A stretch of DNA of 64,000 nt from Meghimatium bilineatum (GCA_034231615.1 CM067315.1:14247267-14311266); one strand, 5' to 3'. Shown: positions 11,889 through 22,913, counted from the first letter of the stretch. A program made the numbers and translations. The notes: generated by a model from the sequence alone, not told the origin.

Positions 11889-12705
11889 TCTTCTTCTTCT
11901 TTCGTTCACTTGAAACATGTCTATATCTGTAATTCTGTCTCCTTAATACAACTCACTGTCTTTTGTAGTTCATACAGTGGCCCATAGAGTTTTGATTCCA
12001 GTGTTGTTTCCTCTGGCCAATATGTCTGCATCAGCATTTCATGCTCAGAACACTCTTGAAGTATATGTTTGGCACTCTGTGCTGCCTGTCCACATGTACA
12101 CATGGCCTTGTTGCCAATCTTGAACTTTGTATACATGTGACTGCGGAGTCGGTTGTGTCCTGTTCTGAGACGTAGAATTATAACTTGTTCTGGTCTGTTC
12201 ATAATATGATAGTCATCTTGTGTTGGTGTTTGTGGCTTTCTTATTGACTTGATCATCTGTTTTTTCTGATGGTAGGTGATTGGTATATCTGGTTGGTCTT
12301 CGGCAGCACCGTCCTTAGCCATTCGGTCTGCTTTTTCATTTCCTGGTATTCCACAGTGAGAGGATATCCACTGCATGGTTACCCTATACTGGTAAGACAA
12401 TTCGCTAAGTAGTTTTTTAAAGTTTGTTAGTTTTCCAGACTGGAGAGCTTGAAGCACTGACCTTGCATATGTCAGGAATATCACAGGCTGTAGGTCAGAG
12501 TTGGAGTTCAGCAGTTTTTTAGCTGCAACACTAATTGCCTGGATTTCTGCATCATAATTATTGCAGGCCTTAAGGAGCTGTCAACTTCAGGTAGGTCTGT
12601 AAGTTGTCTGCGGAGTCGTTTAGCTTGATGGATAAAGCTGCTTCTTTTCAGTCGTCCCATTGCTAGATTTTGGAATCTTTCCTTCATTGGATGACTTGGC
12701 ATACA
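11889..12705 (-). mobile_element. 5'-truncated LINE with RNase H domain
   Basis: Minus-strand coding remnant. An N-terminal piece (MPSHPMKERFQNLA, RLKRSSFIHQAKRLRRQ) is joined by a frameshift to an RNase H domain in the 187-codon frame 11921-12484. It contains QWISSHCGIPGNEKADRMAK (the His and last Asp of RNase H) and then a Cys/His cluster (CTCG...AKHILQEC) typical of I/Jockey-group LINE C-termini. The expected TDS motif reads TYA, so the third acidic residue is lost. It ends in a (GAA)n tail and is bounded by an 11-bp TSD. Clade assignment is not certain. Confidence 0.88.
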
Positions 12706-12830
12706 TATAAGAAGATAACCTCAATATAAAGGCATGCCATCTACTAAGGTTTTCTGTTGCATGGTTGGTTTGTCTAGTGAGCCATTGGTGAGAACCACAG
12801 ACACAACCGCATGCACATCCATGGATCTAT
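12706..12830 (-). repeat. Dispersed repeat X, left half
   Basis: Continues repeat X beyond the LINE insertion: AACCTCAATATAAAGGCA, CATGGTTGGTTTGTCTAGTG and GAGAACCACAGACACAACCG match 63050-63150 inverted. It runs into a tetranucleotide microsatellite. Confidence 0.8.
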
Positions 12831-12840
12831 CCATCCATCT

Positions 12841-12921
<81 letters not shown>

Positions 12922-13030
12922 CATCCATCCATCCATCCATCCATCCATCCATCCATCCATCCATCCATCCATCCATCCATCCATCCATCCATCCATCCAT
13001 CCATCCATCCATCCATCCATCCATCCATCC

Positions 13031-13091
<61 letters not shown>

Positions 13092-13186
13092 CCTACCTAC
13101 CTACCTGCCTACCTACCTACCTTTCTATCTATCTATCTATCTATCATCTATCTATCCATCCATCTATCTATCTATATAGCTATCTA
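12822..13186. repeat. Compound CTAT/CCAT/CTAC microsatellite
   Basis: Blocks of CTAT, then about 28 CCAT units, then CTAT, a short CTAC block and CTAT again. Repetitive open frames (Ile-Tyr-Leu-Ser and Ile-His-Pro-Ser) are artefacts of the tetranucleotide. Confidence 0.97.
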
Positions 13187-13735
13187 ACATTTTATGCTCC
13201 TAGTCAGTGGGAAAACCTTTTCCCTAGGGTGAATTTTCATGGATGTGAAAATTACTTGCATTGGGGATTTTGATTTAAGTGAGGAGGAGTTGTGTAAACC
13301 GTCGACCTCACTTTCTGTTCGGACCTCATTTCAAACCAGTGGGGAAGACGAATCGAGGCGACTGGAAGTGAAGTTCAATGTAGTAGACGGCCATAGCTTT
13401 CTACATATCTCACCATGCCCCACTCGGTTCACACCACGCAGCTGACGTTCCCCTAATTACCCGGTGTGACAATACACCATCGTACCTCTTACTCGTAAAT
13501 TCACCGAATATGAGACTTTACGTGCAATGACAAGATCATCATGCTTTTTGAGACAGTCTCAGCATGACATCGCTTACTTTATTCCTGCCTGACAGGCTGT
13601 CAGTCGAGCGTGGAGCCAGACCACGTCTCAGGTAGTCCACTGGTGATGTGTTCTCACGACACGTTCAACTGCTGTAGCTAAATAGTGAACCATTCAAAGT
13701 GTTGATGATATTGAAGCCAATTATGTCATCACACA
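13187..13735. other. Unique sequence, nothing recognised
   Basis: A 68-codon frame at 13239-13445 has no recognisable similarity or splice context. Confidence 0.4.
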
Positions 13736-14505
13736 AACTTCACACTTATTATGTAGAATCGCTACAAACTTCACAGTTATTATGTAGAATCGCTACAAAC
13801 TTCACAGTTATTATGTAGAATCGCTACAAACTTCACAGTTATTATGTAGAATCGCTACAAACTTCACAGTTATTATGTAGAATCGCTACAAACTTCACAG
13901 TTATTATGTAGAATCGCTACAAACGTCACAGTTATTATGTAGAATCGCTACAAACTTCACAGTTATTATGTAGAATCGCTACAAACTTCACAGTTATTAT
14001 GTAGAATCGCTACAAACTTCACAGTTATTATGTAGAATCGCTACAAACGTCACAGTTATTATGTAGAATCGCTACAAACTTCACAGTTATTATGTAGAAT
14101 CGCTACAAACTTCACAGTTATTATGTAGAATCGCTACAAACTTCACAGTTATTATGTAGAATCGCTACAAACTTCACAGTTATTATGTAGAATCGCTACA
14201 AACTTCACAGTTATTATGTAGAATCGCTACAAACTTCACAGTTATTATGTAGAATCGCTACAAACTTCACAGTTATTATGTAGAATCGCTACAAACTTCA
14301 CAGTTATTATGTAGAATCGCTACAAACTTCACAGTTATTATGTAGAATCGCTACAAACTTCACAGTTATTATGTAGAATCGCTACAAACTTCACAGTTAT
14401 TATGTAGAATCGCTACAAACTTCACAGTTATTATGTAGAATCGCTACAAACTTCACAGTTATTATGTAGAATCGCTACAAACTTCACAGTTATTATGTAG
14501 AATAG
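13736..14505. repeat. 31-bp minisatellite
   Basis: About 25 nearly identical copies of a 31-bp unit (seed CACAGTTATTATGTAGAATC). Only scattered single-base variants (AAACGT for AAACTT) are seen, so it is recently homogenised. Confidence 0.97.
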
Positions 14506-14575
14506 CTCTTTATAATCTAACAAATATATCCAACTGACAGTCTCAGCTAGTCTGTTTTAGAAAACACATTTGATG

Positions 14576-14920
14576 TTCATTCATTCATTAATTCATTTTC
14601 CTTTTAAATTGAAGTTAGCGCATAGGGCAGAGATCATATCTCTATAATTCTGTCTGTTCAAAGCTATTCTGTGCAGTTCTTGAATAGTATGAATATTGAT
14701 TGTTTTACTGTCTTTAAGTATTGTTCTTCTGAGTGTTTCTTTTGGTCTACCCCTTGCTCTTTTGCATGTAGGTATCGTTTCAAGAGATTGGTGGTGTATT
14801 CTGTTGGTGTTTGCGCGTAGGACATGCCCGATGTAGGACCAACGGCGTTTTCTGATAACAACTAAGATGAAATTTTGATGTGTTCCTTTCTCTGATTTTA
14901 TCATTCGATTAGAATTCACT
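14576..14920 (-). mobile_element. LINE 3' coding fragment
   Basis: The minus-strand 108-codon frame reads RRWSYIGHVLRA, RIHHQSLETIPT, RARGRPKETLRRTILKD and ALNRQNYRDMISAL. This is the terminal region of an RTE-like ORF, related to the decayed LINE ending at 5550. It ends in an (AATG)n tail at 14576-14600 and is 5' truncated at about 14920. Confidence 0.85.
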
Positions 14921-15420
14921 CCAATGGGTGTTAGTTATCCTAACTTGATGTTACCCAACAACTATTATATTAACACAAACTTTGAAAACACAGTAGTCCA
15001 CACGACATTGGAAAAAATGCAGCGCCATATTGACAGCCACGTTATCTGTCGCCAGGCAAACGAGTATCTACTCTACGTCCTGACGACTTATTACCCACTG
15101 TGTCTTATGCTTTGCAGGCTAAAACATGTCCCTGGGTGATAGTTTCCGAGGAGACGGTTAACAGGGATTTAGACTTGGGTCGATTACATCTAAAGTAGTA
15201 CGAGGTGTACCAATGCCAGTGAACTTGTCTCGTGTAATTAGATTCCAATCATCCTTGTCTTCGAGTACTTACTTTATACCAACTGTGAGCATCGTTCCGG
15301 TATAGCAAATGTTGATACAGTAGCGTTGGAATAGGATTGGTTCGCCCTCTTAGCCGAAGTTTCGTTTAATAACATTGTGAAGACCTCGTCCAAGTTTGAG
15401 CTTCTACCCAAATTTTCTTC
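14921..15420. other. Unique sequence, nothing recognised
   Basis: No coding signature was identified. Confidence 0.4.
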
Positions 15421-15432
15421 GTTACGTATTCT

Positions 15433-15586
15433 TCTTCTTCAGCGTTATTGTCAAACTCCTACTGGATATCTTGTATCAGGACCTTGGTCTTAATAGATTT
15501 CTAGAAGGATGTAGTCCAGAGAATGGAAATGCATTGTGTCGCCGTTTTATTTGCGCCAATGGCCCGACACATCCGTCTTCGGCGGA
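15433..15586 (-). mobile_element. SINE-A copy with 12-bp TSD
   Basis: A 154-bp element read on the minus strand. It begins near CCGAAGACGGATGTGTCGGG, passes through GCGCAAATAAAACGGCGAC and CTCTGGACTACAT, and ends in a (GAA)n tail. The direct repeat GTTACGTATTCT at 15421-15432 and 15587-15598 is the TSD. Other copies: 33558-33711, 48742-48905, 55069-55223, with longer versions at 23213-23500 and 40105-40325. Confidence 0.9.
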
Positions 15587-15598
15587 GTTACGTATTCT

Positions 15599-16015
15599 AT
15601 TTTGATATGATATCCTGCTTTTAAGTTCCTATACAACCTGCTGCCAGAAGACAGCAGAAAACTTATTCTCAGCATGAACGTTGATTTCGATATGGTTTCT
15701 ATGTTCAAACTATTCTTGCACATCTCGCTACTCTCATGCGTTGTTCTGCCTACTCGTATATTAAACAGACCTGCTTTACTTCTCTGCATGCTTGCACACT
15801 ATTCCAACCTCATTGAGCTTTATGGTATGACCAACAGTCCATCCAGACCAGCCGTTGTTTTACGATGTGCTACGACAGCATGTTGGCTATTGAGACATAA
15901 TTAGAGATATTGTTTGTCTAGTGCAGTCAATTCTCATTTCATCTCGATCTACGCTGCCCGGGGACGATCCATATAGCGTTAACCAAATTTCTTCACACAA
16001 GTTTCACTGCAACTT
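15599..16015. other. Unique sequence, nothing recognised
   Basis: A 76-codon frame at 15674-15904 has no recognisable similarity. Confidence 0.4.
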
Positions 16016-16140
16016 GTAGGCACAACAAAGAGATACTCACAGCAATCGTTTCCAGAGCGCATAACAAGGGGGTATTCACAGCAATCTGTTTCCAGGGTTC
16101 ACTACAAGGAGGTGCTCACAGCAATCTGTTTCCAGGATTC
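16016..16140. repeat. Three imperfect ~46-bp repeats
   Basis: ACTCACAGCAATCGTTTCC, ATTCACAGCAATCTGTTTCC and GCTCACAGCAATCTGTTTCC recur at about 46-48 bp spacing immediately before the SINE-B cluster. Confidence 0.75.
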
Positions 16141-16148
16141 ACAATAAA

Positions 16149-16427
16149 AATTCGTGAGACTAACGGGAATTGAACCAGTCCGTTCAACGGCACCAGATCT
16201 CCTAGCAACTATTGCACACGCGTTCTTGCGTACTTGACTAACCGCATCTCCAAAAAAAGATGCAATTTTGTCAAGCCATTCAAACCGTGCACTCAAAGTC
16301 ACCCGAATGGACCAATCGAGACAAGGACTATTACAACAACAACAACAACAAACATCCCGTACAGGTATTGAAATATCCTTAGTAACAACAAACATATAAC
16401 ATATAATATCCGTATTAGTTATACAAG
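16149..16427 (-). mobile_element. SINE-B copy
   Basis: tRNA-related SINE. The minus strand carries a B-box-like GGTTCAATTCCC and ends in GTTAGTCTC. Upstream, GGAGATGCGGTTAGTCAAG may represent the A-box side. A run of T (pol III terminator-like) separates head and tail. It lies head to head with the next copy, creating a large inverted repeat. Confidence 0.8.
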
Positions 16428-16809
16428 GTGCACGGTTTGAATGGCTTGACAAAATCGCATCTTTTTTTTTTGGAGATGCGGTTAGTCAAGTACGGAAGAA
16501 CGCGTGTGCAATAGTTGCTAGGCGATTTGGTGCCGTTGAACGGGCTGGTTCATTTCCCGTTAGTCTCAAGAATTTTTAAATTGTCCTCTGGCTTCCTACT
16601 TAAATTTACTTGTATAAACAATTATTTGAAGCAAAATTGTATTGTCTATATATGTTATCCATGTTTACAAGAAGACCTATTGGCCCTTGTATAACTAATA
16701 CGGATATTATGTTACATGTTTGTTGTTACTGAGGATATTTCAAACCTGTACGGGTTGTTTGTTGTTGTTGTAATAGTCCTTGTCTCGATTGGTCCGTTCT
16801 GGTGACTTA
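16428..16809 (+). mobile_element. SINE-B copy, full unit
   Basis: Unit of about 380 bp. It opens with GTGCACGGTTTGAATGGC, then a T run, the tRNA-like block (GGAGATGCGGTTAGTC ... CGTTAGTCTC), the segment TCCTCTGGCTTCCTACTT, TATATGTTATCCATG, and a GTTGTT-rich stretch that leads straight into a second copy. The order defines the SINE-B repeat unit. Confidence 0.8.
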
Positions 16810-16990
16810 GTGCACGGTTTGAATGGCTTGACAAAATCGCATCTTTTTTGTGGAGATTCGGTTAGTCAAGTATGGAAGAACGCTTGTGCAATAGTTGCTA
16901 GGCGATTTGGTGCCGTTGAACGGACTGGTGCAATTCCCGTTAGTCTCAAGAATTTTTAAATTATCATCTGGCTTCCTAAACTTACTTGTG
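16810..16990 (+). mobile_element. SINE-B copy, partial, in tandem
   Basis: Begins again with GTGCACGGTTTGAATGGC directly after the preceding unit and carries the tRNA-like block to CGTTAGTCTC and TGGCTTCCTA. It is thus a head-to-tail dimer with the copy at 16428. Confidence 0.8.
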
Positions 16991-18617
16991 GTTCACAATA
17001 AGACGGTTCTTTTAGGATCATGGTTATCTGCTAACGCTGGGATTGCACGAGACATCCCTGTCTACCTTTTTTCCCTCTCTATATATCTGTTGGTCTCTCT
17101 CACCTCAACCACATTAAACTAGACACCTGGAGCATATCCATCTTTGATGTAGCGTACGTACAAAGCCATATAACAAAAGAACTGTTGGTCATAAACTAAC
17201 CAACGTCTTATTGCCTACAAGTCTGAGTCAAGTTGACATAACGACTTCTGATACTAACAGTATCTGACAAAAGACCAGTCTCCGGATAACGTGTAGAGTT
17301 CTAATTTTGCAACTCGCCTCACGAGACTGCTGGCGAGGGCAGGCGGTAGACATTGTTCTGAGATGGAAATAATTGGACTAATGTAGACCAAAAAGAGATT
17401 GCGTTTTTTTAGCAAAGATAAAGGGTTATTACAAATGATGGCTGATGTAGAAATTTTTGGGCAGATGGTGTTGGCACATAGTCAGTTTGATAACAGTTTT
17501 TCAAATGGCACACCGGAATCTGCTTATAGCTAACGAAAAGATAGAATATTTTCAGTCGAAATTAGATCAATCTATAATTTGTGAGTGCTCATTAACACTT
17601 GAAGATGAGGAAATGAACAGAGCAGGAAAAAAAACCATGATTATATATTTTTTTTATCATGACTATGGATTTGACACATCCTTAAGAAACAACAAACCCG
17701 CTTAGAGTAAACCTTTCTATAAACTCACTACAGACAAAATTATTGAGTTGATCGCTACTTCCTGGGTAGAAAATGCTACTATAGCATATTTCACTAGCTT
17801 TTCCCAACTTTAAAATAATTATCTCAGCTAATATATAACACATATTTTTAAATTTTGTTTGTGAATTTGAAATGTTATAGACCCTATGAAATATATTTTT
17901 CATTAACATGCAGCCATTGGTTTTAATTATTGTTAATTTGCAATGTATATTAAAAGTTTACTTGCCAACACAAATTTATTAAGATATTTATAGTCAATTA
18001 TAAGACCCCGTTTACACATGATTGGTCATACGATTGACATGATTTAAGCGTGAAATAGCACTATTCTGTACTTTTAACCACAAGACAGACGGGGTTTAAG
18101 ATCCTGTGTCACGCTTACATGCTCGATCAGAAGTTTTTCTACATAAAGTGTGTAATTTAATGAGAAAAATTAGTCTGCGAGTAAAGTTTATGACGTTGTA
18201 ACAAATAGCAAAGAAGATTTTGAAGTATTTCCGCAATGAAGTTACTATAGGAAAACAACATTTTTTTCTCATCCTCACGATTTTGAGTTATTAATCAAAT
18301 ATTAATATTGACAAGATTTATGCGCTTTTAAAATTACTGCAGACTGATAATTATGTTATACTACATTTTGTTACTTTTTAATAATTAATTGCATATATAT
18401 AAGCAATACTGCATTGCTTATATAAACGTCTCACAACTGATATATAAATCATTAGTTACTACTCCGATTTGCAGGGCGTACCAACCATTTAATATTTGGA
18501 CTCTGGCAGCGGACCTAGAGGATAAGACAGGGACATTATGAGATGTTATTGTATAATTTCTGCATTCCACTACCTCACAAACTTTATATTTGTTACCAAA
18601 TCCATCTTGATATTAAA
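16991..18617. other. Unique AT-rich sequence, nothing recognised
   Basis: Several open frames of 60-82 codons (17457-17705 and others) show no family resemblance. No repeats were noted. Confidence 0.4.
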
Positions 18618-18735
18618 CAAACCATTTCTATATGGGTTTAATTACCTTCCTGTTTGTATGGATGCCTGTCGGTAGATGTGTTCGCTTTTTGCACATTAAA
18701 CGCGAGCAAGACACATGTGATCTTCACGTTAAACC
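18618..18735 (+). repeat. Dispersed ~110-bp repeat, copy 1
   Basis: Shares ATTACCTTCCTGTTT, GATGTGTTCGCTTTTTGCAC and TTAAACGCGAGCAAGACACA with 20672-20762. The match is high over about 90 bp. Function unknown. Confidence 0.85.
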
Positions 18736-18964
18736 AACCAATAGTCACAACTGTTTACTTATGCATGAGGTCGTCATGTGATGAGCCAGAGCAACCAATG
18801 AAATGAATTATAACAAACAATAATAAATGCGGATACGTCGACAAATCTTGTAGTTTTCTCACAGCTGATAGCACACGGTGTGAATAAAATGTAGATTATA
18901 ATATAGACTAATGTATGTCTGATACGTTGGTATTGTTTCATATAGTAGTGACGGTCTTATTTGA
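18736..18964. other. Unique sequence, nothing recognised
   Basis: Short stretch without recognisable features. Confidence 0.4.
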
Positions 18965-19520
18965 TAGTTCATTTATATTTAGTTTATGGTAGTTAGGTAT
19001 GTTGATAGTTTCTGATAGTTAGGTATGTTGATAGTTTCTGGTAGTTAGGTATTTCGATAGTTTATGGTAGTTAGGTATGTTGATAGTTTCTGATAGTTTG
19101 GTTTGTTGATAGTTTATGGTAAGTAGGTCTGTTGATAGTTTATGTTAGTTTGGTTTGTTGATAGTTTATGTTAGTTTGGTTTGTTGATAGTTTATGTTAG
19201 TTTGGTTTGTTGACAGTTTGTTAGTTTGGTTTGTTGATAGTTTATGGTAAGTAGGTCTGTTGATAGTTTATGTTAGTTTGGTTTGTTGATAGTTTATGTT
19301 AGTTTGGTTTGTTGATAGTTTATGTTAGTTTGGTTTGTTGATAGTTTATGTTCGTTGGGTTTGTTGATAGTTTATGGTAAGTAGGTCTATTGACAGTTTA
19401 TGGTAAGTACGTCTTTTGATAGTTTATGGTAAGTACGTCTGTTGATAGTTGAGTTTGTTTATTGTTTATGGTAATTATGTCGGTTGATAATTTATGATAG
19501 TTAGGTTTATTGATAGTCTT
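18965..19520. repeat. 26-bp minisatellite, degenerate
   Basis: About 20 copies of a 26-bp unit (seed TTTGTTGATAGTTTATGTTA), with a central homogeneous block at 19130-19370 and diverged units at both ends. Confidence 0.92.
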
Positions 19521-20031
19521 ATATTTAGTTTATGCTAGTTATATTTATATATATATATATATTTGGTTTTTTTTTAAATTTACTTTTGTTTAATTTGTTG
19601 ATAGTTTATATTTAGTTTATCCCAGTTTGGTTTGTTGATAGTTTTTATTTAATTTATGGTAGTTTGATTAGATTATTGTTTTGTATTTACTTTATTGTAG
19701 TTCATGTGTTGATTGTTTCATATGTACCGTTAATGGACGACGTTTCGGTGCAGAGATTGACGCTATCAAAAGTAAATTTTTGCATACTGGAATCTTGCCA
19801 TTGAAGTATTGACATATAAAGATATATACTTAACATGTACATGTGTGTTGGTGTCATCAAAGTAGTATATCAGCAACCCTTACTTCTACAAACCTGACAC
19901 CTATGACCTGACTTCTACGATCCTAACCCCTACGACCCTCATGAATTTTCCCCTATTTTATAATTATTATATAATCTGACGAATGTGTTATGTTCTCGCC
20001 TTGAAATTAACATAATATTGATCAAATAGTA
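19521..20031. other. AT-rich sequence with decayed array edge
   Basis: Isolated GTTGATAGTTT motifs continue to about 19700. Otherwise nothing was recognised. Confidence 0.45.
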
Positions 20032-20450
20032 GTAATAATGTAACTTACCTTGCATGTTGCAAGGTGATCAAATATTAATAATGTAACTTGCCTTGCATGT
20101 TGCAAGGTGATCAAATATTAATAATGTAACTTGCCTTGCATGTTGCAAGGTGATCAAATATTAATAATGTAACTTGCCTTGCATGTTGTAAGATGATCAA
20201 ATATTAATAATGTAACTTGCCTTGTATGTTTCAAGGTGATCAAATATTAATAATGTAACTTGCCTTGTATGTTTCAAGGTGATCAAATATTAATAATGTA
20301 ACTTGCCTTGTATGTTGCAAGGTGATCATATATTAATAATGTAACTTGCCTTGCATGTTGTAATGTGATCAAATATTAATAATGTAACTTGCCTTGCATG
20401 TTGTAATGTGATCAAATATTAATAATGTAACTTGCCATGCATGTTGTAAG
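20032..20450. repeat. 43-bp minisatellite with internal hairpin
   Basis: About ten copies of a 43-bp unit. Intact units contain CCTTGCATGTTGCAAGG, a perfect 7-bp stem with a 3-nt loop, followed by TGATCAAATATTAATAATG. Some units have TGTAAG or TTTCAAG in the 3' arm, which breaks or shortens the stem. Confidence 0.94.
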
Positions 20451-20671
20451 AGACGAATATGAAGGTGTTTATGGAACGGTTAACTGTACCATCATATAAG
20501 GTCTGTCCATCAGGTCAAAAATTATTAGAGAAGAGAAATCTGAATAATTTTGTCAGTTATTATCAAGGGAAGAAGAGTTCCTAAATTGTTGACATTGATG
20601 ATTGGGGGTGGGGTCCAAACATTGGCAAACTATTAATGACGTAATTTACAAACAACCCATTTACTATATGG

Positions 20672-20762
20672 ATTTAATTACCTTCCTGTTTATAAGGATA
20701 TCTGTCGGTGGATGTGTTCGCTTTTTGCACATTAAACGCGAGCAAGACACATGTTATCTTTT
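20672..20762 (+). repeat. Dispersed ~110-bp repeat, copy 2
   Basis: Second copy of the segment at 18618-18735, in the same orientation and about 2 kb away. Confidence 0.85.
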
Positions 20763-20824
20763 CATGTAATCTCTTTATGAACAACCCCTAGGTCACACGG
20801 ACACATATAATCCACGCTGAAGTG

Positions 20825-20828
<4 letters not shown>

Positions 20829-20872
<44 letters not shown>

Positions 20873-20926
20873 TATATATATATATATATATAGATATATA
20901 CATATATACATATATACATATAAATA
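20829..20926. repeat. (TA)n microsatellite
   Basis: Nearly pure TA run with occasional GATA and CATA interruptions. Confidence 0.97.
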
Positions 20927-21054
20927 TTCATGTGGGAAAATGATGTGCAAAAAATAATATGCGGTAATAGTGAACACTCTGTGATATGCAAGTGACACAG
21001 CACACGCAACAAAATATAAAAATACATGGAGCAATAGTACAACAATTTCATGAA

Positions 21055-21650
21055 GAAATTACCAATATCTTGGACATATGACCACAAATGATGGAAGGTG
21101 TGAAACAGAAGTTAAAATTCGAAACGGAATAGCTAAAGGTACTTTCAATGACATGAGGAAATTTTAACAACTAAACAAATCACAAAGTACAAAAGAAAAA
21201 GAGAGAATTATGAGAAAATTAACATAAATTATTACAGCCATTCTACATTTAGTATAAAACATGAATAAATTAACAGACAACGAAACGACAGACGATGCTT
21301 TAGCGCTGTAGGCGGTATATAGACAAATAGGGCGAACTTCGTGACAGAATAGAAAACAAAGAAGTTCTGGAACTTCAAATGAAAAACAATAAAACTATTA
21401 AATAAAATACATAGGACACACAGAAAGTATTTTAGACGTATTGAAAAGCATGACTAGTAAAGTTGATGAATATTCTTGAGGGCTGAGTTGAGGGGAAGTG
21501 AGCAAGTGGTACTCAGAGATACACATGGGAGGGAGACATCATGAGACCAATGGGTTACAGTCTAGCAGAGTGCACCACAAAAGCAAGAGATAGATGCTGA
21601 TTGGAGTCTGTCGCAAGCAACTTTAGTTATACATGATAATGATGAAATGA
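21055..21650 (+). mobile_element. Decayed LINE 3' fragment
   Basis: Plus-strand translation shows ILDI/YLGHMTTNDGRCETEVKI (the YLG ... I..R/K pattern that follows the RT domain), RNGIAKGTFNDMRKF and YIGHTESILDVLKSMTSKVDE, with many stops. It ends near an ATGATAATGATG tail. Confidence 0.7.
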
Positions 21651-22054
21651 TATAATCTCGAGGGAGACAAGTGTTCCAGTGTTCTTCCTTATGTCAAGCG
21701 GTAGAAATGTATTGTCAGATACAAGAATTAGTTTACATGCGCCACTGTTTTTTTTTCTTCTTGGTAAAAATGTTACCCTGAGCCATTTTTGGTTTAAAGC
21801 CCCAAATGTTTTATTGGAAAATGTGACACCCAGTGCGTCTGTAGCAGCAAATACAACAAACTGGGAGAGTTATCTACTCCTGAGGGAAGATGGCTGTGTT
21901 TTCTTGAAATCACGAGACATATTTCAATCTATTGTCTTTTATATGCTTATACTGTGAGGCGTCGCAGGATTAAATGACGATTGTTTTTCTGGCTATTGCA
22001 CGAGCGGTCACTTGATATGCAATAATGATGTACCTTGTCAGAATATTGTTAATT
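21651..22054. other. Unique sequence, no gene recognised
   Basis: A 92-codon frame at 21679-21957 has no recognisable similarity. Confidence 0.4.
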
Positions 22055-22215
22055 CTTCAATCCACCTTCTTCTTGGTCTTTCTATGTATCTTGTTGTTTC
22101 CATTTTCCTGATGTATGCTCTTGCCGCTGACTAATAAGGGTTCATTCTTATTAGGTGGCCGAACCATTTCAATCTCTATTTTTCAATATATTTAACCACT
22201 GATGGTCCATGGGCT
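22055..22215 (-). mobile_element. LINE 3' fragment
   Basis: Minus-strand reading gives RLKWFGHLIRMNPY, SAARAYIRKMETTRYIERPR: the short W-F-G-H-L-x-R-M motif of LINE C-termini. Both ends are truncated. Confidence 0.65.
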
Positions 22216-22339
22216 CATGCCCTATGACCAAAAGCTATTGTGTGATATATGGATATGTTTGTGAGCTGTTGTGGACGGGTATATAATACAATCTCGTTAA
22301 TATGTAATGTTATTATAGTATACGAATGTTTTTGTAATC

Positions 22340-22495
22340 TCGTTAATATGTAATGTAATTATATTGTGAAATATTAATTAGATTTTGTATTATATAATTG
22401 TTGTAAAATAATATTATTCATGGATATAATATGTAATGTAATTATATTGTGAAATATTAATTAGATTTTGTATTATATAATTGTAAAATAATATT
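22340..22495 (+). repeat. Direct duplication of ~60 bp
   Basis: AATATGTAATGTAATTATAT through GATTTTGTATTATATAATTG occurs twice, at about 22338 and 22428. Confidence 0.85.
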
Positions 22496-22586
22496 TTTCT
22501 ACATTTATTTTCAATGTGCACTATGTGTCAATTTCTGTGGATATTTGCAACCAATTTAGAACATGTACATGAATGACCTTCTAGAG

Positions 22587-22913
22587 CAGTGTTTCCCAAC
22601 CTTTTTTCTACTACGCCCCACCTAAGATTTTCTAAAATGATGACCCCCCCCCCCCAACATGTAAAATATACATATTGTTTATATGCACAAAATGAAGCCT
22701 AATTACAACTTGTTCAGGACTCAAGACTTAAGTTTTAGGAAGAAATCACTAGGAAATTATTAAGAAAAAAAACGGTAAGTACATTTTCAAAGTAAATAAT
22801 ATACAACTAAATCTCAAGTACAAAATAATATTATTTTACGAGTTGTGCCCCTGAACAATGAAATTGCCCCCCCCCCCCCCTGTGGGACGTGGACCTAACG
22901 TTGTGAAACACTG
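22587..22913. mobile_element. hAT-like MITE with 8-bp TSD
   Basis: A 327-bp element. Terminal inverted repeats are CAGTGTTTCCCAACC at the left end and the complement of CAGTGTTTCACAAC at the right end. The flanks TTCTAGAG (22579-22586) and TTTTAGAG (22914-22921) match at 7 of 8 positions, the TSD length of hAT transposons. Inside are C runs and AT-rich DNA and no transposase, so it is non-autonomous. Confidence 0.85.

Noticed and set aside
12734-13273. Ile-Tyr-Leu-Ser / Ile-His-Pro-Ser repetitive frame
   Set aside because: Tetranucleotide microsatellite translation, not a protein.
13736-14505. Regular 31-bp array considered as a CRISPR
   Set aside because: Units are contiguous with no unique spacers, and the genome is eukaryotic.
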